From: Glutamicibacter ardleyensis | GTDB taxonomy: Bacteria; Actinomycetota; Actinomycetes; Actinomycetales; Micrococcaceae | DNA length: 64,000 nt | Direction of reading: 5' to 3' | NCBI RefSeq assembly: GCF_014644555.1 | Contig: NZ_BMKX01000011.1 | Coordinates: 62,001-126,000, forward strand | In this document: positions 8,755 to 17,282 of the stretch, in pieces | How the letters are laid out: every line of letters starts with the position of its first letter | Position numbering within the stretch: position 1 is the stretch's first letter | Program-made: the position numbers and the translations under genes | Notes under the pieces: model-generated | Database searches by the model: none | The model's input: only the letters and a program-made list of their open reading frames with translations | Told to the model about the DNA's origin: nothing

Positions 8755-9459
8755 TCAACTACCAGGAACGAAAAGCTGTTTGATGATTTCACTGGCCGCC
8801 GAGCCCGAGGCTGACGTCATCCCAGCCGTCAAAACACCCCGCAAACTCACCAGCGCCCCTTTAAGGCTCTTCTGGTCCGGCTCTTCCTTAATCACTTCTT
8901 GCAGAATGACCGATCCTGCATCCCGGCCAATCTCCTGGTCATCCGGACCGAAACAATCCGAGGATTCCAGCAGCTCCAACGCACCCTGGACCGCAGCAAC
9001 CAGCTCGGTGAAGGCGGCAGGAACTTCCTCATGCTGCACCACACGCCCTCCATGGGTGGCAATCGCCACCCGTGAGCCTGAAGCAACAATGGCATGATCT
9101 CCGTAGATCACCGTGCCCGAGTGCCCTCCTGGAGGGTTACTCTGGGGTGCCGAGGTGCTGAATGTCGCCTTGATATGGCTCATATCGGCTCGTATGCGTC
9201 CACCGGCCCGATTCACTTCCACGTCGGTGATGTAAACGCGCTGCACTCCACCGCGCGGATCGGGAATCTCCAACCGGTCGCCCTCATAGACCGGTGCTTC
9301 AACATCAAAGAAGGCTGCCTTGGACTGCATCTGGGCTTCTAATTCAGTGCGCTCTTCTCTGCCCTGCTCCGACTGATGAATGACCGTCACCATCTCGGTG
9401 CCGAAATTATTCCTGACCCAGGCGATGAATCCGTGCCCGCTTCCTGGAAGAGGTCCCAT
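8755..9459 (-). CDS. Protein of unknown function (234 aa)
   Basis: The start at 9459 is preferred over one 13 codons upstream because AGGAG lies 5 bases before it. The N-terminal half is beta-rich (GFIAWVRNNFGTEMVTVI, then a YEGDRLEIPDPRGG segment); there is a Gly-rich middle (GTVIYGDHAIVASGSRVAIATHGG) and a helical C-terminal third ending in a hydrophobic amphipathic helix. That tail resembles C-terminal ends of small proteins of unknown function often found in accessory regions, but no catalytic motif is visible. There are no membrane segments or signal peptide. Single gene, followed by the hairpin at 8556-8592. Not recognised. Confidence 0.65.
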   Translation of the reverse strand: MGPLPGSGHGFIAWVRNNFGTEMVTVIHQSEQGREERTELEAQMQSKAAFFDVEAPVYEGDRLEIPDPRGGVQRVYITDVEVNRAGGRIRADMSHIKATFSTSAPQSNPPGGHSGTVIYGDHAIVASGSRVAIATHGGRVVQHEEVPAAFTELVAAVQGALELLESSDCFGPDDQEIGRDAGSVILQEVIKEEPDQKSLKGALVSLRGVLTAGMTSASGSAASEIIKQLFVPGS

Positions 9460-9504
9460 CTCACTCCTTCTTGCGCCATGAAATCCGGTTGATTTCACTT
9501 TCGC

Positions 9505-9801
9505 TCAGCATGACACACCCCGCCGACACTTCTTATAAGGGGTCCGCTCCCGGCACAAAGCCACGCCCCACGATTCACCCCGGTGATGCTTGGGCACCTG
9601 CCCGGCGGTTTCCACCGCGTGCTCAGTCAGTAGCACCGCTTCACGGATCACCCGCATCGGATGATTATCAACCACCGCATACAAAACCTTCGTCCTCTCG
9701 GGACGAGTCGTCACCAATCGAGACATGCGCAATCTGGCCAGGTGCTGGCCGGCCTGGGGCTGTAGATACTGTCCCACCCATCGAAAAACCGGCCCCGCCA
9801 A
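9505..9801 (-). pseudogene. Remnant of an ArsR-family metal-responsive regulator
   Basis: The frame contains the second half of an ArsR winged helix: a GQYL segment, then QPQAGQHLARLRMSRLVTTR (recognition helix and first wing strand), TKVLYAVVDNHPMRVIREAV and a C-terminal HHR. This is the pattern of CmtR-like cadmium/lead sensors. The preceding residues (MAGPVFRW) do not read as the expected first helices and no good start is seen, so the N-terminal third is lost or frameshifted. No adjacent metal exporter is present. A decayed regulator left from an earlier cargo is the simplest reading. Confidence 0.6.
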
Positions 9802-9923
9802 GAACTGCGGCGGAAAAACAAGGGTCTAACACACGTCTCAAAAACGATCATTTTCGCGATGCTGCACAATAAAAGGCAGCGACGGAGTCAGTTTCCGTCG
9901 CTGCCTTTACGTTATTCGATGTA

Positions 9924-11447
9924 TTAGTGCCCGCCGCCGAGCTTGCCACCAAGGCGTTCGCGCATCGCGGCGCTGGCCTTATTGAGCCCGGTGATCTCCA
10001 CGTTCTTTCCGTACTTCGCGTACTTGTCCGTGATCGCGTCCAAGGCCGCGATGGTGGAGGCGTCCCACAGGTGCGAGTCGTGCATGTCGATGACGATGCT
10101 CTGCGGGTCTTCGGCGTAGTTGAACTGCGTGTACAAGTCGTTGGAGGAGGCGAAGAACAATTCCCCGTTGACCACGTACTTGGCGATCTTCTCGCCGAAG
10201 TGCTCCTCGACGGTGCGGGTGACGGTGACCAGGTGGGCCACGCGGTTGGCGAAGAGCACCATGGCGGTGAGCACGCCGACCCCGACGCCGATGGCCAGGT
10301 TGTGGGTGGCGACCGTGAAGGCCACGGTTATCAGCATGACTGTGGTTTCGCTCTTGGGCATCATGCGCAGCGTGGAAGGGCGGATGCTGTGCCAGTCGAA
10401 GGTTGCGATGGAAACGAAGATCATCACCGCGACCAGGGCTGCCATCGGGATCAAGGCCACCACATCGCCTAGAACCACCACGAGGATCAACAGGAACACC
10501 CCGGCCAGGAACGTCGAGATGCGGGTGCGCGCCCCGGACGCCTTCACATTGATCATGGTCTGCCCGATCATCGCGCAGCCGCCCATGCCGCCGAAGAATC
10601 CGGTAATGATGTTCGCCGCACCCTGGCCCCAGGATTCGCGGGTCTTGTTCGAATGGGTATCGGTGACGTCATCGACCAGCTTGGCGGTCATCAAGGACTC
10701 GAGCAGGCCGACGAAGGCCATGGCCAGTGCGTAGGGGAAGAGCACCTGCAGAGTTTCGAGGTTCAGCGGGATATCCGGGAAGAACAGGGTCGGCAGGGAT
10801 TCGGGCAGCTGGCCCTTGTCGCCCACGGTGGGGACGGCGAGCGAGGCGATGACCGTGATCGCGGTCAGCACCACGATGGCCACCAGCGGGGCCGGGATCG
10901 CAGTGGTCAGCTTGGGCAGGCCGAAGACGATCAACAGGCCCAACGCCACCAGCGGATAGACCAGCCAGGTCACGCCGAGCAGCTCGGGGACCTGGGACAG
11001 GAAAATCAGGATGGCCAGCGCGTTGACGAAACCGACCATTACCTGACGCGGGATGAAGCGCATCAGCTTGGCCACGCCCAGCAGCGCCAGCACCACCTGG
11101 AAGATCCCGGCCATGATGACCGCGGCGATGAAGTAGTCCACGCCGTGGCTGGCTACCAGCGGTGCGATGACCAGCGCGATCGCTCCGGTGGCGGCGGAGA
11201 TCATGGCGGGACGGCCTCCGAAGAAGGAGATGGATACCGCCATGGTGAAGGAGGCGAACAGCCCGATGCGCGGGTCCACTCCGGCGATGATGGAGAAGGC
11301 GATGGCCTCGGGGATCAAGGCCAGCGCTACTACCAGGCCGGCGAGGACCTCGGTCTTCAACAATCGCGGGGATTTCAGGGTGCGCAGGACCGATTGGCGC
11401 TCGGTGGGGCTCAGTGCGGAACGGGCCGCTGTGGTGCTGGTGCTCAC
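9924..11447 (-). CDS. SulP-family anion transporter with STAS domain, copy 1
   Basis: 507 aa from GTG 11447, placed to match the start of copy 2. About 10-12 hydrophobic segments (residues ~25-400) carry family motifs ([70 protein letters not shown]). The last ~120 residues form a STAS domain ([20 protein letters not shown]). SulP proteins move sulfate, bicarbonate or other anions; substrate is not readable. It is very similar to the gene at 17283-18809, roughly four of five residues identical by eye, in the opposite direction. It is transcribed divergently from merR1, with a probable shared MerR operator between them. Confidence 0.9.
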   Translation of the reverse strand: MSTSTTAARSALSPTERQSVLRTLKSPRLLKTEVLAGLVVALALIPEAIAFSIIAGVDPRIGLFASFTMAVSISFFGGRPAMISAATGAIALVIAPLVASHGVDYFIAAVIMAGIFQVVLALLGVAKLMRFIPRQVMVGFVNALAILIFLSQVPELLGVTWLVYPLVALGLLIVFGLPKLTTAIPAPLVAIVVLTAITVIASLAVPTVGDKGQLPESLPTLFFPDIPLNLETLQVLFPYALAMAFVGLLESLMTAKLVDDVTDTHSNKTRESWGQGAANIITGFFGGMGGCAMIGQTMINVKASGARTRISTFLAGVFLLILVVVLGDVVALIPMAALVAVMIFVSIATFDWHSIRPSTLRMMPKSETTVMLITVAFTVATHNLAIGVGVGVLTAMVLFANRVAHLVTVTRTVEEHFGEKIAKYVVNGELFFASSNDLYTQFNYAEDPQSIVIDMHDSHLWDASTIAALDAITDKYAKYGKNVEITGLNKASAAMRERLGGKLGGGH

Positions 11448-11568
11448 GGAAAAATGCTCAACTAACTCTCGCGGGATGGGTGCTTCTCGTAGGGTGATGC
11501 CAGGGCCTGGTGGCACCTGAAATGCAAAACGGCTGGGGAGATGGCACGATATACCTACTGCTTCAAAA

Positions 11569-11599
11569 TTGTAAACTAACGTAGTGGTAGGGTTTAAAT
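11569..11599 (+). promoter_or_regulatory. Divergent MerR-type promoter and operator between sulP1 and merR1
   Basis: TTGTAA (11569-11574), a 19-bp spacer and TTAAAT (11594-11599) form a plus-strand promoter toward merR1. Long 19-bp spacers are the signature of MerR-activated promoters. The spacer holds the motif CTAAC-GTAGT-GGTAG. Read on the minus strand the same 31 bp give TTTAAA-N19-TACAAT toward sulP1. The motif aligns with three other sites in the island around the core TTACGTTATG-GTAG. Confidence 0.6.
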
Positions 11600-11622
11600 G
11601 GCTACCGTGGAGGAATTTCGCT

Positions 11623-12027
11623 GTGGAGAATAATGAGCGCGACGTCAAGACCATGCACATTGGTGAGTTGGCTGAAACCACGGGCCTGTCCCTGCGGACC
11701 ATCCGGCACTATGACGAGGTCGGATTGCTGCCCGCCAGCGGGCGGACCGAAGGCGGATTCCGCGTATACACCGTGGCCGACATGCATCGGCTGCAGGTAG
11801 TCAAGCAGATGAAGCCACTTGGATTCTCTCTTGATGAGATGGCCGAAATCCTGGCACTTCTGGCCGACCGCGACAGCGGCGAGCTGACCGAGGGTGCCCG
11901 GGAGCGCTTGGCGTTCCTGACCGGTGAAGCGAAGAGCCGGCGCGAAAAGATCATTCGCAATCTCCGCCAGGCTGATGAACTGATCGACCGACTGGATTCC
12001 TCCGGCGAGGCCCCAGCTGGGCAGTAG
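11623..12027 (+). CDS. MerR-family transcriptional regulator 1
   Basis: 134 aa from GTG 11623, with GGAGGAA 8 bases upstream. A short N-terminal tail precedes the winged helix MHIGELAETTGLSLRTIRHY, then EVGLLPASGRTEGGFRVY and a predicted antiparallel dimerisation coiled coil (about residues 85-125). There is no C-terminal ligand domain and no cysteine, so it is not a metal-thiol sensor; the signal is unknown. The DNA-binding head is almost identical to that of MerR 2 (14291-14668), so both probably bind the same operator. It likely controls itself and sulP1 through the divergent promoter upstream. Confidence 0.9.
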   Translation: MENNERDVKTMHIGELAETTGLSLRTIRHYDEVGLLPASGRTEGGFRVYTVADMHRLQVVKQMKPLGFSLDEMAEILALLADRDSGELTEGARERLAFLTGEAKSRREKIIRNLRQADELIDRLDSSGEAPAGQ

Positions 12028-12219
12028 GCACAGCCTCGACTCATCTTCGTTTCTCAAGCAAATAGATTCTCCCCGCTGGCGTGCCGACGCGGTGAGTGCG
12101 TCCGGGCAAGGAGCCCCCGCGCGCAGTCGGGTTCAGCACGCAACCGACCAAATCAAGTTGGCGTTGGTTTCGATTTGTGCTTCAGGTGTTCTGCTCTGGA
12201 GCAACGCAGCCCAAGGCCT

Positions 12220-14241
12220 CTACCACCCGGTTTTTTCAAGGATTTCCCGTTTGATAGCTGGAATCATCGTCTCAACATACGTCTTGTTGAGATGGTCGTA
12301 ATCCCGGTACACGTAGACATTTCCGACGATGGCAGGACATGTCAGCTGCGTGCATATTGCATCGGTGAAATCTACGGAGTGCAATAGCGGCACGTCCGCG
12401 GACAGCTCTTCCAAGGGGTTATCCGGTGGAATCACTTCATTGCGCGGAGGGTTGCACTGTGCGGCGGAGCTGCCATGCAGCGCGACGCATTCGTACATGT
12501 TGAAATCGAACCTTGGATTGTCCCGAATGGCGAGAACCTCGATCTTGTTCTCCAGGAAGGGTTCAATGCCTGCTGCATACTCTGGAACCATAGTTTCCCG
12601 GGGCGCCTGCGCCAGGCTCATGGTGCCCAAGGTAATCACCGCATCGGGCGAAATCTCGAGTACGTGCTCACGCGCTGCTGCATTATGCGCATTGCAGGCC
12701 GGGTCACGCTCCGTGGACTCGGCACCATAACGACAGGCGTTTTTCAGCAATGAAATGACTCGCCAGTTCCGCTCCTGAGCGAGCGGCATGATTCCGGTCA
12801 TCAGCTGCCGGGCATGCGAGTCGCCGATGACGGCGATGGTCTTCTGCGCAGGAGCCGTCGGTTCTATCTGGTGGCAGGAGTCGATGGCCGCATGATCGGG
12901 GGCGTATTTCTGCTCGCAGGCAGGGCCGGCGTTGCCCCATTGCTCGTCCAATGCTGTTGCCGCAGGGATGGGCAGCGCGTTTGTCGACCACTCGAAGTCA
13001 TTGGCGCCCAGCGCGGCCGCACCGGGGTTCAGCTCGCGGCTCTGGTGCTGGAGCTGCGTCTCGGCATGATGTATGCGGTTCTGCCATTCGAGCAGTGGCA
13101 CGGCCACCATCACTGCCAAGACAACGAGAAAGCTGGCGCTTATTCGCTCATAGGTGGTTGCCAAAAATCTTAGTGGACGGTCGAAAAACCGTTCCGTGCA
13201 CCAAGCCAATAAGACAGCCAACGCAATGATTCCCAGCCCTTCAGCTATCGTCACCGCGTCTTTCTGCTTTATCACGAAGTAGACGACCAGGAGCGGCCAA
13301 TGCCACAGATAGATCCCGTAGGACAGGTCGCCAATTCTTTGTATCGGTCGTGCGGTCAGCCAACGGTCCGCTCCCCACCGATGCGCGGTGGATCCTGCGG
13401 CAATTACCAGGGCGGCGCTGAGGGTGGGCAGCAGGGAACCCCACCCCGGATAGGCCGCGACATCGCGGATCAGTATCCCGCAGCTGGCCAGACCCAGCAG
13501 CCCAACCCAGCCTAGGACAACCCGAAGGCCCGGTCGCAGCCGCACATGAGGCAGTGCCAGCGCGAGCAGGGATCCGAGGGCAAACTCCCAAAGCCTGGCT
13601 CTGGTATCAAAGTAGGCCGAGCCAGATCCGGCATTTGCCTCAGCGATCGCGAAAGCCATGGAGCCGAGAAAAATCGTCAGGAACAGAGCTGCGGCGATCG
13701 CCGTGAACGAAGGCCTGTACCGTCGGGCAATGACTGCAGCCATGAGCAACAGCAAGGGCCAGAGGATGAATACCTGACCCTGGATGGACAGGGACCAGAA
13801 ATGCTGGAAGGGACTGGCTGTCGCTGCATCAGCGATCTGATAGTTTCCCGACTCCAGGACCAAGGCCCAGTTCTGGGCATAGAGCAGCGAGGCCCAAGCG
13901 TGTTGGATAAGCTGCGTCCAGCGGATTTCGGGGAAGAGCAGCATGATCGAGGCCAGCGTGGCGAGCAGGACTGCAGTTGCTGTCGGCGTCAGGCGGAGGA
14001 AAATCTTGCGCCAGTATTTGGCGAGGGGGCGGTTGTTTGCTGCACGCGCCGCAAAAGAAGAGGTCAGCAAGAACGCAGAAATAAGCAAGAAGGCATCGAC
14101 GCCCCCAGAGACTCGGCCAACCCAGATATGGTAGATCAGTACCAGGGCCAAGGCCAAAGCCCTTAGCCCGTTGATCTCGGGGCGGAACCGGGCGCTGGGC
14201 GGCGAGCTGTGTTGCCGAGGTGTTGGTGCTGTCAGTGTCAA
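12220..14241 (-). CDS. OatA-like acyltransferase: AT3 membrane domain fused to an SGNH domain
   Basis: 673 aa. Residues about 15-385 hold ten or so membrane helices of the acyltransferase-3 family, with RPEINGLRALA at the start and the family His in LIYHIWVG. The C-terminal extracytoplasmic part (about 440-670) is an SGNH/GDSL-like esterase: GDSHARQ carries the Ser, and DYDHLN near the end supplies Asp and His. Proteins of this build O-acetylate cell-wall or surface polysaccharide; peptidoglycan O-acetylation (OatA) gives lysozyme resistance. It is the last gene of a minus-strand run prfC - 158-aa gene - merR2 - this gene, with only 49 bp between merR2 and it. Confidence 0.88.
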   Translation of the reverse strand: MTLTAPTPRQHSSPPSARFRPEINGLRALALALVLIYHIWVGRVSGGVDAFLLISAFLLTSSFAARAANNRPLAKYWRKIFLRLTPTATAVLLATLASIMLLFPEIRWTQLIQHAWASLLYAQNWALVLESGNYQIADAATASPFQHFWSLSIQGQVFILWPLLLLMAAVIARRYRPSFTAIAAALFLTIFLGSMAFAIAEANAGSGSAYFDTRARLWEFALGSLLALALPHVRLRPGLRVVLGWVGLLGLASCGILIRDVAAYPGWGSLLPTLSAALVIAAGSTAHRWGADRWLTARPIQRIGDLSYGIYLWHWPLLVVYFVIKQKDAVTIAEGLGIIALAVLLAWCTERFFDRPLRFLATTYERISASFLVVLAVMVAVPLLEWQNRIHHAETQLQHQSRELNPGAAALGANDFEWSTNALPIPAATALDEQWGNAGPACEQKYAPDHAAIDSCHQIEPTAPAQKTIAVIGDSHARQLMTGIMPLAQERNWRVISLLKNACRYGAESTERDPACNAHNAAAREHVLEISPDAVITLGTMSLAQAPRETMVPEYAAGIEPFLENKIEVLAIRDNPRFDFNMYECVALHGSSAAQCNPPRNEVIPPDNPLEELSADVPLLHSVDFTDAICTQLTCPAIVGNVYVYRDYDHLNKTYVETMIPAIKREILEKTGW

Positions 14242-14290
14242 GGGGCCCCTTTCAAGGATTCACCGGTTTCTGCGTAGCCGGGCCGGTCGG

Positions 14291-14668
14291 CTACTCGTTG
14301 CTTGCCGATTTGCGCTCCAGGGCTGCAATGAAGCTGTGTGCCTCCGCGAGCTGCTGCTCCAGCGTGTTGAGGCTAATCCGAGCCTCGGCAACGAGAGTCT
14401 GAATCCGCGGCAGTCGCGCGGCATCCGGGTTTTGGGTGACATCCAGCATTTCTGCAATCGTCTCCAGATCGAATCCCAGGAACTTCAGGCATTTGATGCC
14501 CAAGACCTTGGTGCAGTCCGACTCCGAATAGACGCGAAATCCGCCTTCCGTGCGTGTGCTGGCCGGGAGAAGTCCGATTTCTCCGTAGTGCCGGATGGTT
14601 CTGAGCGATAAACCGGTACGGTCGGCTAGTTCACCAATGTGCATTGTGTGCTCTGCGGTGCACGCCAT
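14291..14668 (-). CDS. MerR-family transcriptional regulator 2
   Basis: 125 aa. ATG 14668 is preceded by GGAGG at a 5-base distance. The head is nearly the same as that of MerR 1: MHIGELADRTGLSLRTIRHY, then EIGLLPASTRTEGGFRVY. It is followed by a coiled-coil dimer helix and a short tail. There is no effector domain. It is the third gene of the prfC operon, whose promoter region carries the shared MerR motif at 16809-16833, so it probably regulates its own operon. Cysteines in SDCTKVLGIKCLKFL are absent from MerR 1 and could be a redox or metal contact, but the spacing matches no known sensor. Confidence 0.88.
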   Translation of the reverse strand: MACTAEHTMHIGELADRTGLSLRTIRHYGEIGLLPASTRTEGGFRVYSESDCTKVLGIKCLKFLGFDLETIAEMLDVTQNPDAARLPRIQTLVAEARISLNTLEQQLAEAHSFIAALERKSASNE

Positions 14669-14705
14669 GGCATCCTCCAAACTGTCGAAGATTGACGTCT
14701 CAGGG

Positions 14706-15182
14706 TCAGGAGACGAAATTGGGCGGAAAGAATTCAGGCGGCAAGTGCGGGAGGAGCTGCTGCACCGTGAGAATCTCGGAAATGGCGCTCGCCTGCTCCG
14801 CCAGTTCCGCGGTGGAAGGCAGCAATGAGCCGTCGTAGCTGATGTGCGCCGCATTCTTGGTGTTCCACAGCCCCTCGGCTGCGACGTAATTCTGTGTAGC
14901 CACGGCGGTGAGGAAGTCGCCAAGGAATTCGGATCCGGCGTGTATGAAGTTCAGGGTTTCAGGAACGGTTTCCTGAATTGCGCAGAGGAACCGCCCCAGC
15001 GTGAAGTCAAAGAGGAATCCGGTTTGCCGGGCCCATTGCTCACGATCAATGGGTCGCAGCTCCTTGATCAAGCGGATCCAGGATTGCCGATCGGCTCCTG
15101 CATGCAGCTGGGCGGTGATCTGACTTACTAGGAAGTTCTGCACCAGCTCGTAATCGTCGGTTTTCAATACTTGATTGTCCAT
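14706..15182 (-). CDS. Protein of unknown function (158 aa) in the prfC operon
   Basis: Start ATG 15182 with a purine-rich AGAGAGAAG ribosome site, 10 bp after the prfC stop and 37 bp before merR2. The sequence is all-helical and acidic (DDYELVQNFLVSQITAQL, RLIKELRPIDREQWARQTGF) with a Pro-rich end (LPHLPPEFFPPNFVS). It has no signal peptide, no membrane segment and no recognisable motif. Tight position between a release factor and its regulator suggests a partner role in the same response, for example a small cytosolic binding protein; that is inference only. Confidence 0.75.
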   Translation of the reverse strand: MDNQVLKTDDYELVQNFLVSQITAQLHAGADRQSWIRLIKELRPIDREQWARQTGFLFDFTLGRFLCAIQETVPETLNFIHAGSEFLGDFLTAVATQNYVAAEGLWNTKNAAHISYDGSLLPSTAELAEQASAISEILTVQQLLPHLPPEFFPPNFVS

Positions 15183-15192
15183 CGCTTCTCTC

Positions 15193-16800
15193 TTAGGGTT
15201 CGTTGGTTTCGTTGGAGCCAGACAGGCTGAAAAATTCGAGTTCGGGCCGGTCGCGCTTAATGGCTTGGTACTTCCAGATTGACGAGAACAAAACGACAAC
15301 TGAACCATCGGCGCGAGTCGCCACTTCGCACTCGGCCTGCGATCGTTTGGCGAGGGCCTCGTGGGCTTCCGTGGTGGAGCCGTAGCACAGGGTCATCGGC
15401 AATTCTTCGTAATCGATCGGTGCCGAGAACTCCTCGGCCATGCGTGAGGAGACGATTTCGAATTGCAGCGGGCCGACGGCACCGAGGATCGGAGATTGCT
15501 CACCGAGGCGTTCGGCGATGAACACCTGGATTGCGCCTTCCTGCCGAAGCAGTTCCAGGCCGCGCCGGAACTGCTTGTATTTTGCCCCGTCGGTTGCCCG
15601 CGCAACTCTGAAATGCTTTGGCGCAAAGTGCGGGAGTGGGGGAAAAGCGACCGGTGTCTCGCCGTAAAGCGTGTCCCCGGGGCTTAGCGCCGTTGCGTTG
15701 ACCAGTCCGATCACGTCGCCGGGCCAGGCTATTTCCAGAGTGGAGCGGCGGCTTCCAAAAATCTGTTGTGAGTATTTCGTGGTGAAGGGCCGCCCGGTTT
15801 GTGCGTGGTGGACCACCATTCCGCGTTCGAATACCCCTGAACAAACGCGAACGAAGGCGATTCGATCGCGATGGGCGCGATTCATGCCCGACTGTATTTT
15901 GAAGACATATCCGGAAAAATCTGTTTTGACGGGGCGCGGGTTGTCGCTGATGTCGATTCGTGCCCCCGGTCTAGCGCCATGCCGGGAGATGAAATCCAAT
16001 AGCTGCCCTACACCGATATTTCTATGCGCCGCGCTGAAGAAGACTGGTGTTCCGGCACGGGCTAGGAAATCCGCGGGGCTGAATGCATAACCGTCGAGTT
16101 GGAGCAACTGGATTTCATCCAGACAGGTGCTTCCATCAGCGCCGAACACCGAGTCGAGATCTGCTTCAGGCACGGGGGTCTGCTCCGGCCGGTGTGCCCC
16201 CGCAGAGGATTGCTCGTAGCGGTAGGCCTTCTTGGACAGGGGCTCGTACAGTCCGCTGAAGCGTTCGGCATCCCCGATGGGCCATGTGATGGGCATGGGG
16301 CGCATCGTGGTCACTCGCTCTATGTCATCGATGAGTTCCAGCGGATGCTTGCCGGGCCGGTCCCATTTGTTGATCACGGTGATCACGGGGATCGAGCGTT
16401 TCAGGCAGACATCCAGCAGCTGCAGGGTTTGCGCCTCGAAGCCTTTGGCTGCGTCGAGCAGCACAATCGCCGAGTCAACGACCGCCAGGACCCGAAGAGT
16501 GTCTTCGGAGAAGTCGGCGTGCCCGGGAGTGTCAACCAGGTTCACTACCGTGCCGTCGATCTCGAATTGGAGCGCCGAGGAGGTGACCGAGATGCCGCGT
16601 TCCTGCTCTATGGCGCTCCAATCGGAAACGGTATGGTGCCTGCCGGATTTTCCGTGCACGACTCCGGCGGACTCGATGGCCTGGGCATGGAGCAGCAGTG
16701 CTTCGGTCAGGGTCGATTTTCCTGCGTCGGGATGCGCGATTATTGCGACGGTGCGCCGGCGGTCGGCCTCATGGGTAATTTCGGTGGGCGTCGCATACAT
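15193..16800 (-). CDS. prfC: Peptide chain release factor 3 (RF3-type translational GTPase)
   Basis: 535 aa, the usual RF3 length. GTPase motifs: G1 AHPDAGKST, the switch region with RGISVTSSA, G3 DTPGHADF, and G4 NKWDRPG. The region after about residue 300 matches domains II and III of RF3 (VFKIQSGMNRAHRDRIAFVR; QVFIAERLGEQSPILGAVGPLQFEIV). RF3 recycles RF1/RF2 from the ribosome and supports post-peptidyl-transfer quality control. The ATG at 16800 has no clear ribosome site, so a leaderless or near-leaderless message is possible. First gene of prfC - unknown - merR2 - acyltransferase. Whether the host has another prfC outside the window cannot be seen. Confidence 0.93.
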   Translation of the reverse strand: MYATPTEITHEADRRRTVAIIAHPDAGKSTLTEALLLHAQAIESAGVVHGKSGRHHTVSDWSAIEQERGISVTSSALQFEIDGTVVNLVDTPGHADFSEDTLRVLAVVDSAIVLLDAAKGFEAQTLQLLDVCLKRSIPVITVINKWDRPGKHPLELIDDIERVTTMRPMPITWPIGDAERFSGLYEPLSKKAYRYEQSSAGAHRPEQTPVPEADLDSVFGADGSTCLDEIQLLQLDGYAFSPADFLARAGTPVFFSAAHRNIGVGQLLDFISRHGARPGARIDISDNPRPVKTDFSGYVFKIQSGMNRAHRDRIAFVRVCSGVFERGMVVHHAQTGRPFTTKYSQQIFGSRRSTLEIAWPGDVIGLVNATALSPGDTLYGETPVAFPPLPHFAPKHFRVARATDGAKYKQFRRGLELLRQEGAIQVFIAERLGEQSPILGAVGPLQFEIVSSRMAEEFSAPIDYEELPMTLCYGSTTEAHEALAKRSQAECEVATRADGSVVVLFSSIWKYQAIKRDRPELEFFSLSGSNETNEP

Positions 16801-16808
16801 AATACCGC

Positions 16809-16833
16809 AACCATACCATAACGTAAGAGTAAG
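16809..16833 (-). promoter_or_regulatory. MerR-type operator upstream of the prfC operon
   Basis: On the minus strand the site reads CTTACTC-TTACGTTATG-GTATGGTT, ending 8 bp before the prfC ATG. It shares the ten-base core TTACGTTATG exactly with the site before the USP gene, and differs by one base from the core at 16934-16943. No clear -35/-10 pair could be assigned. Confidence 0.55.
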
Positions 16834-16921
16834 GTTTGGGCCGCATTGCCGCCGCCGGCGAACTCGATTGAGGGGATGCGCCGGCAATGGTACCGGTGGT
16901 GGTGGCGTCGATCACATGGTC

Positions 16922-16953
16922 AAAACACTACCTTTACGTCATGGTAGTGTTTT
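16922..16953. promoter_or_regulatory. Perfect 11-bp inverted repeat carrying the same MerR-type motif
   Basis: AAAACACTACC (922-932) and GGTAGTGTTTT (943-953) flank a 10-bp spacer TTTACGTCAT. It contains ACTACCT-TTACGTCATG-GTAG, aligned with the other three island motifs, and is the most symmetrical of them. It lies 122 bp upstream of prfC and 330 bp upstream of sulP2, so it could serve either. The T-run on both sides would also fit a bidirectional terminator, but no gene ends here. Confidence 0.55.
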
Positions 16954-17282
16954 TCGTGATGGGAAATGCCTGCGTGAGCAAAGGCGCTGGCTTCCCGAAC
17001 ATGAAACCCCGAAGTTTTGAAGCCGTCCGGCAGGACGCCGCTTCGCGCAGCTGGTTCCGAGGTGCCATGCGCGTTATTTTTACCGGATCTGGGCGGCGCC
17101 TGATTCCTGTCTATGGCCATGGCTAGAAGGCGTCGACGCAGAACCAAGCTGAAGTTGCATTCGCCTGCAGAAGCTGGAGCGAACGCTGAATGATCCGGGC
17201 TGCCCGTGCCACCGTGCACGAGCGGCCCCGCCGAAACTTATTGACCTACCGGCGCACGGCGCCGACGACCGATGGGAGCCTG
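16954..17282. other. Non-coding gap before sulP2
   Basis: A 55-codon frame from ATG 16959 has no ribosome site and no recognisable content. TTGACC at 17242-17247 could be a -35 for sulP2, but no matching -10 is clear. I see nothing else here. Confidence 0.4.

Noticed and set aside
10653-11465. Plus-strand open frame of 270 codons opposite sulP1
   Set aside because: His/Gly/Asp/Gln-rich shadow of the SulP gene with no protein-like pattern; the matching shadow occurs opposite sulP2 as well.
13546-14166. Plus-strand open frame opposite the acyltransferase gene
   Set aside because: Composition is that of an antisense frame; the minus-strand acyltransferase explains the region.
16922-16953. Ordinary terminator
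   Set aside because: No gene ends here on either strand, and the site aligns with three other operator-like motifs; kept as a possible operator, with the terminator option noted.
16959-17126. Small ORF of 55 codons before sulP2
   Set aside because: No ribosome binding site, no recognisable family and overlaps a region of mixed composition.
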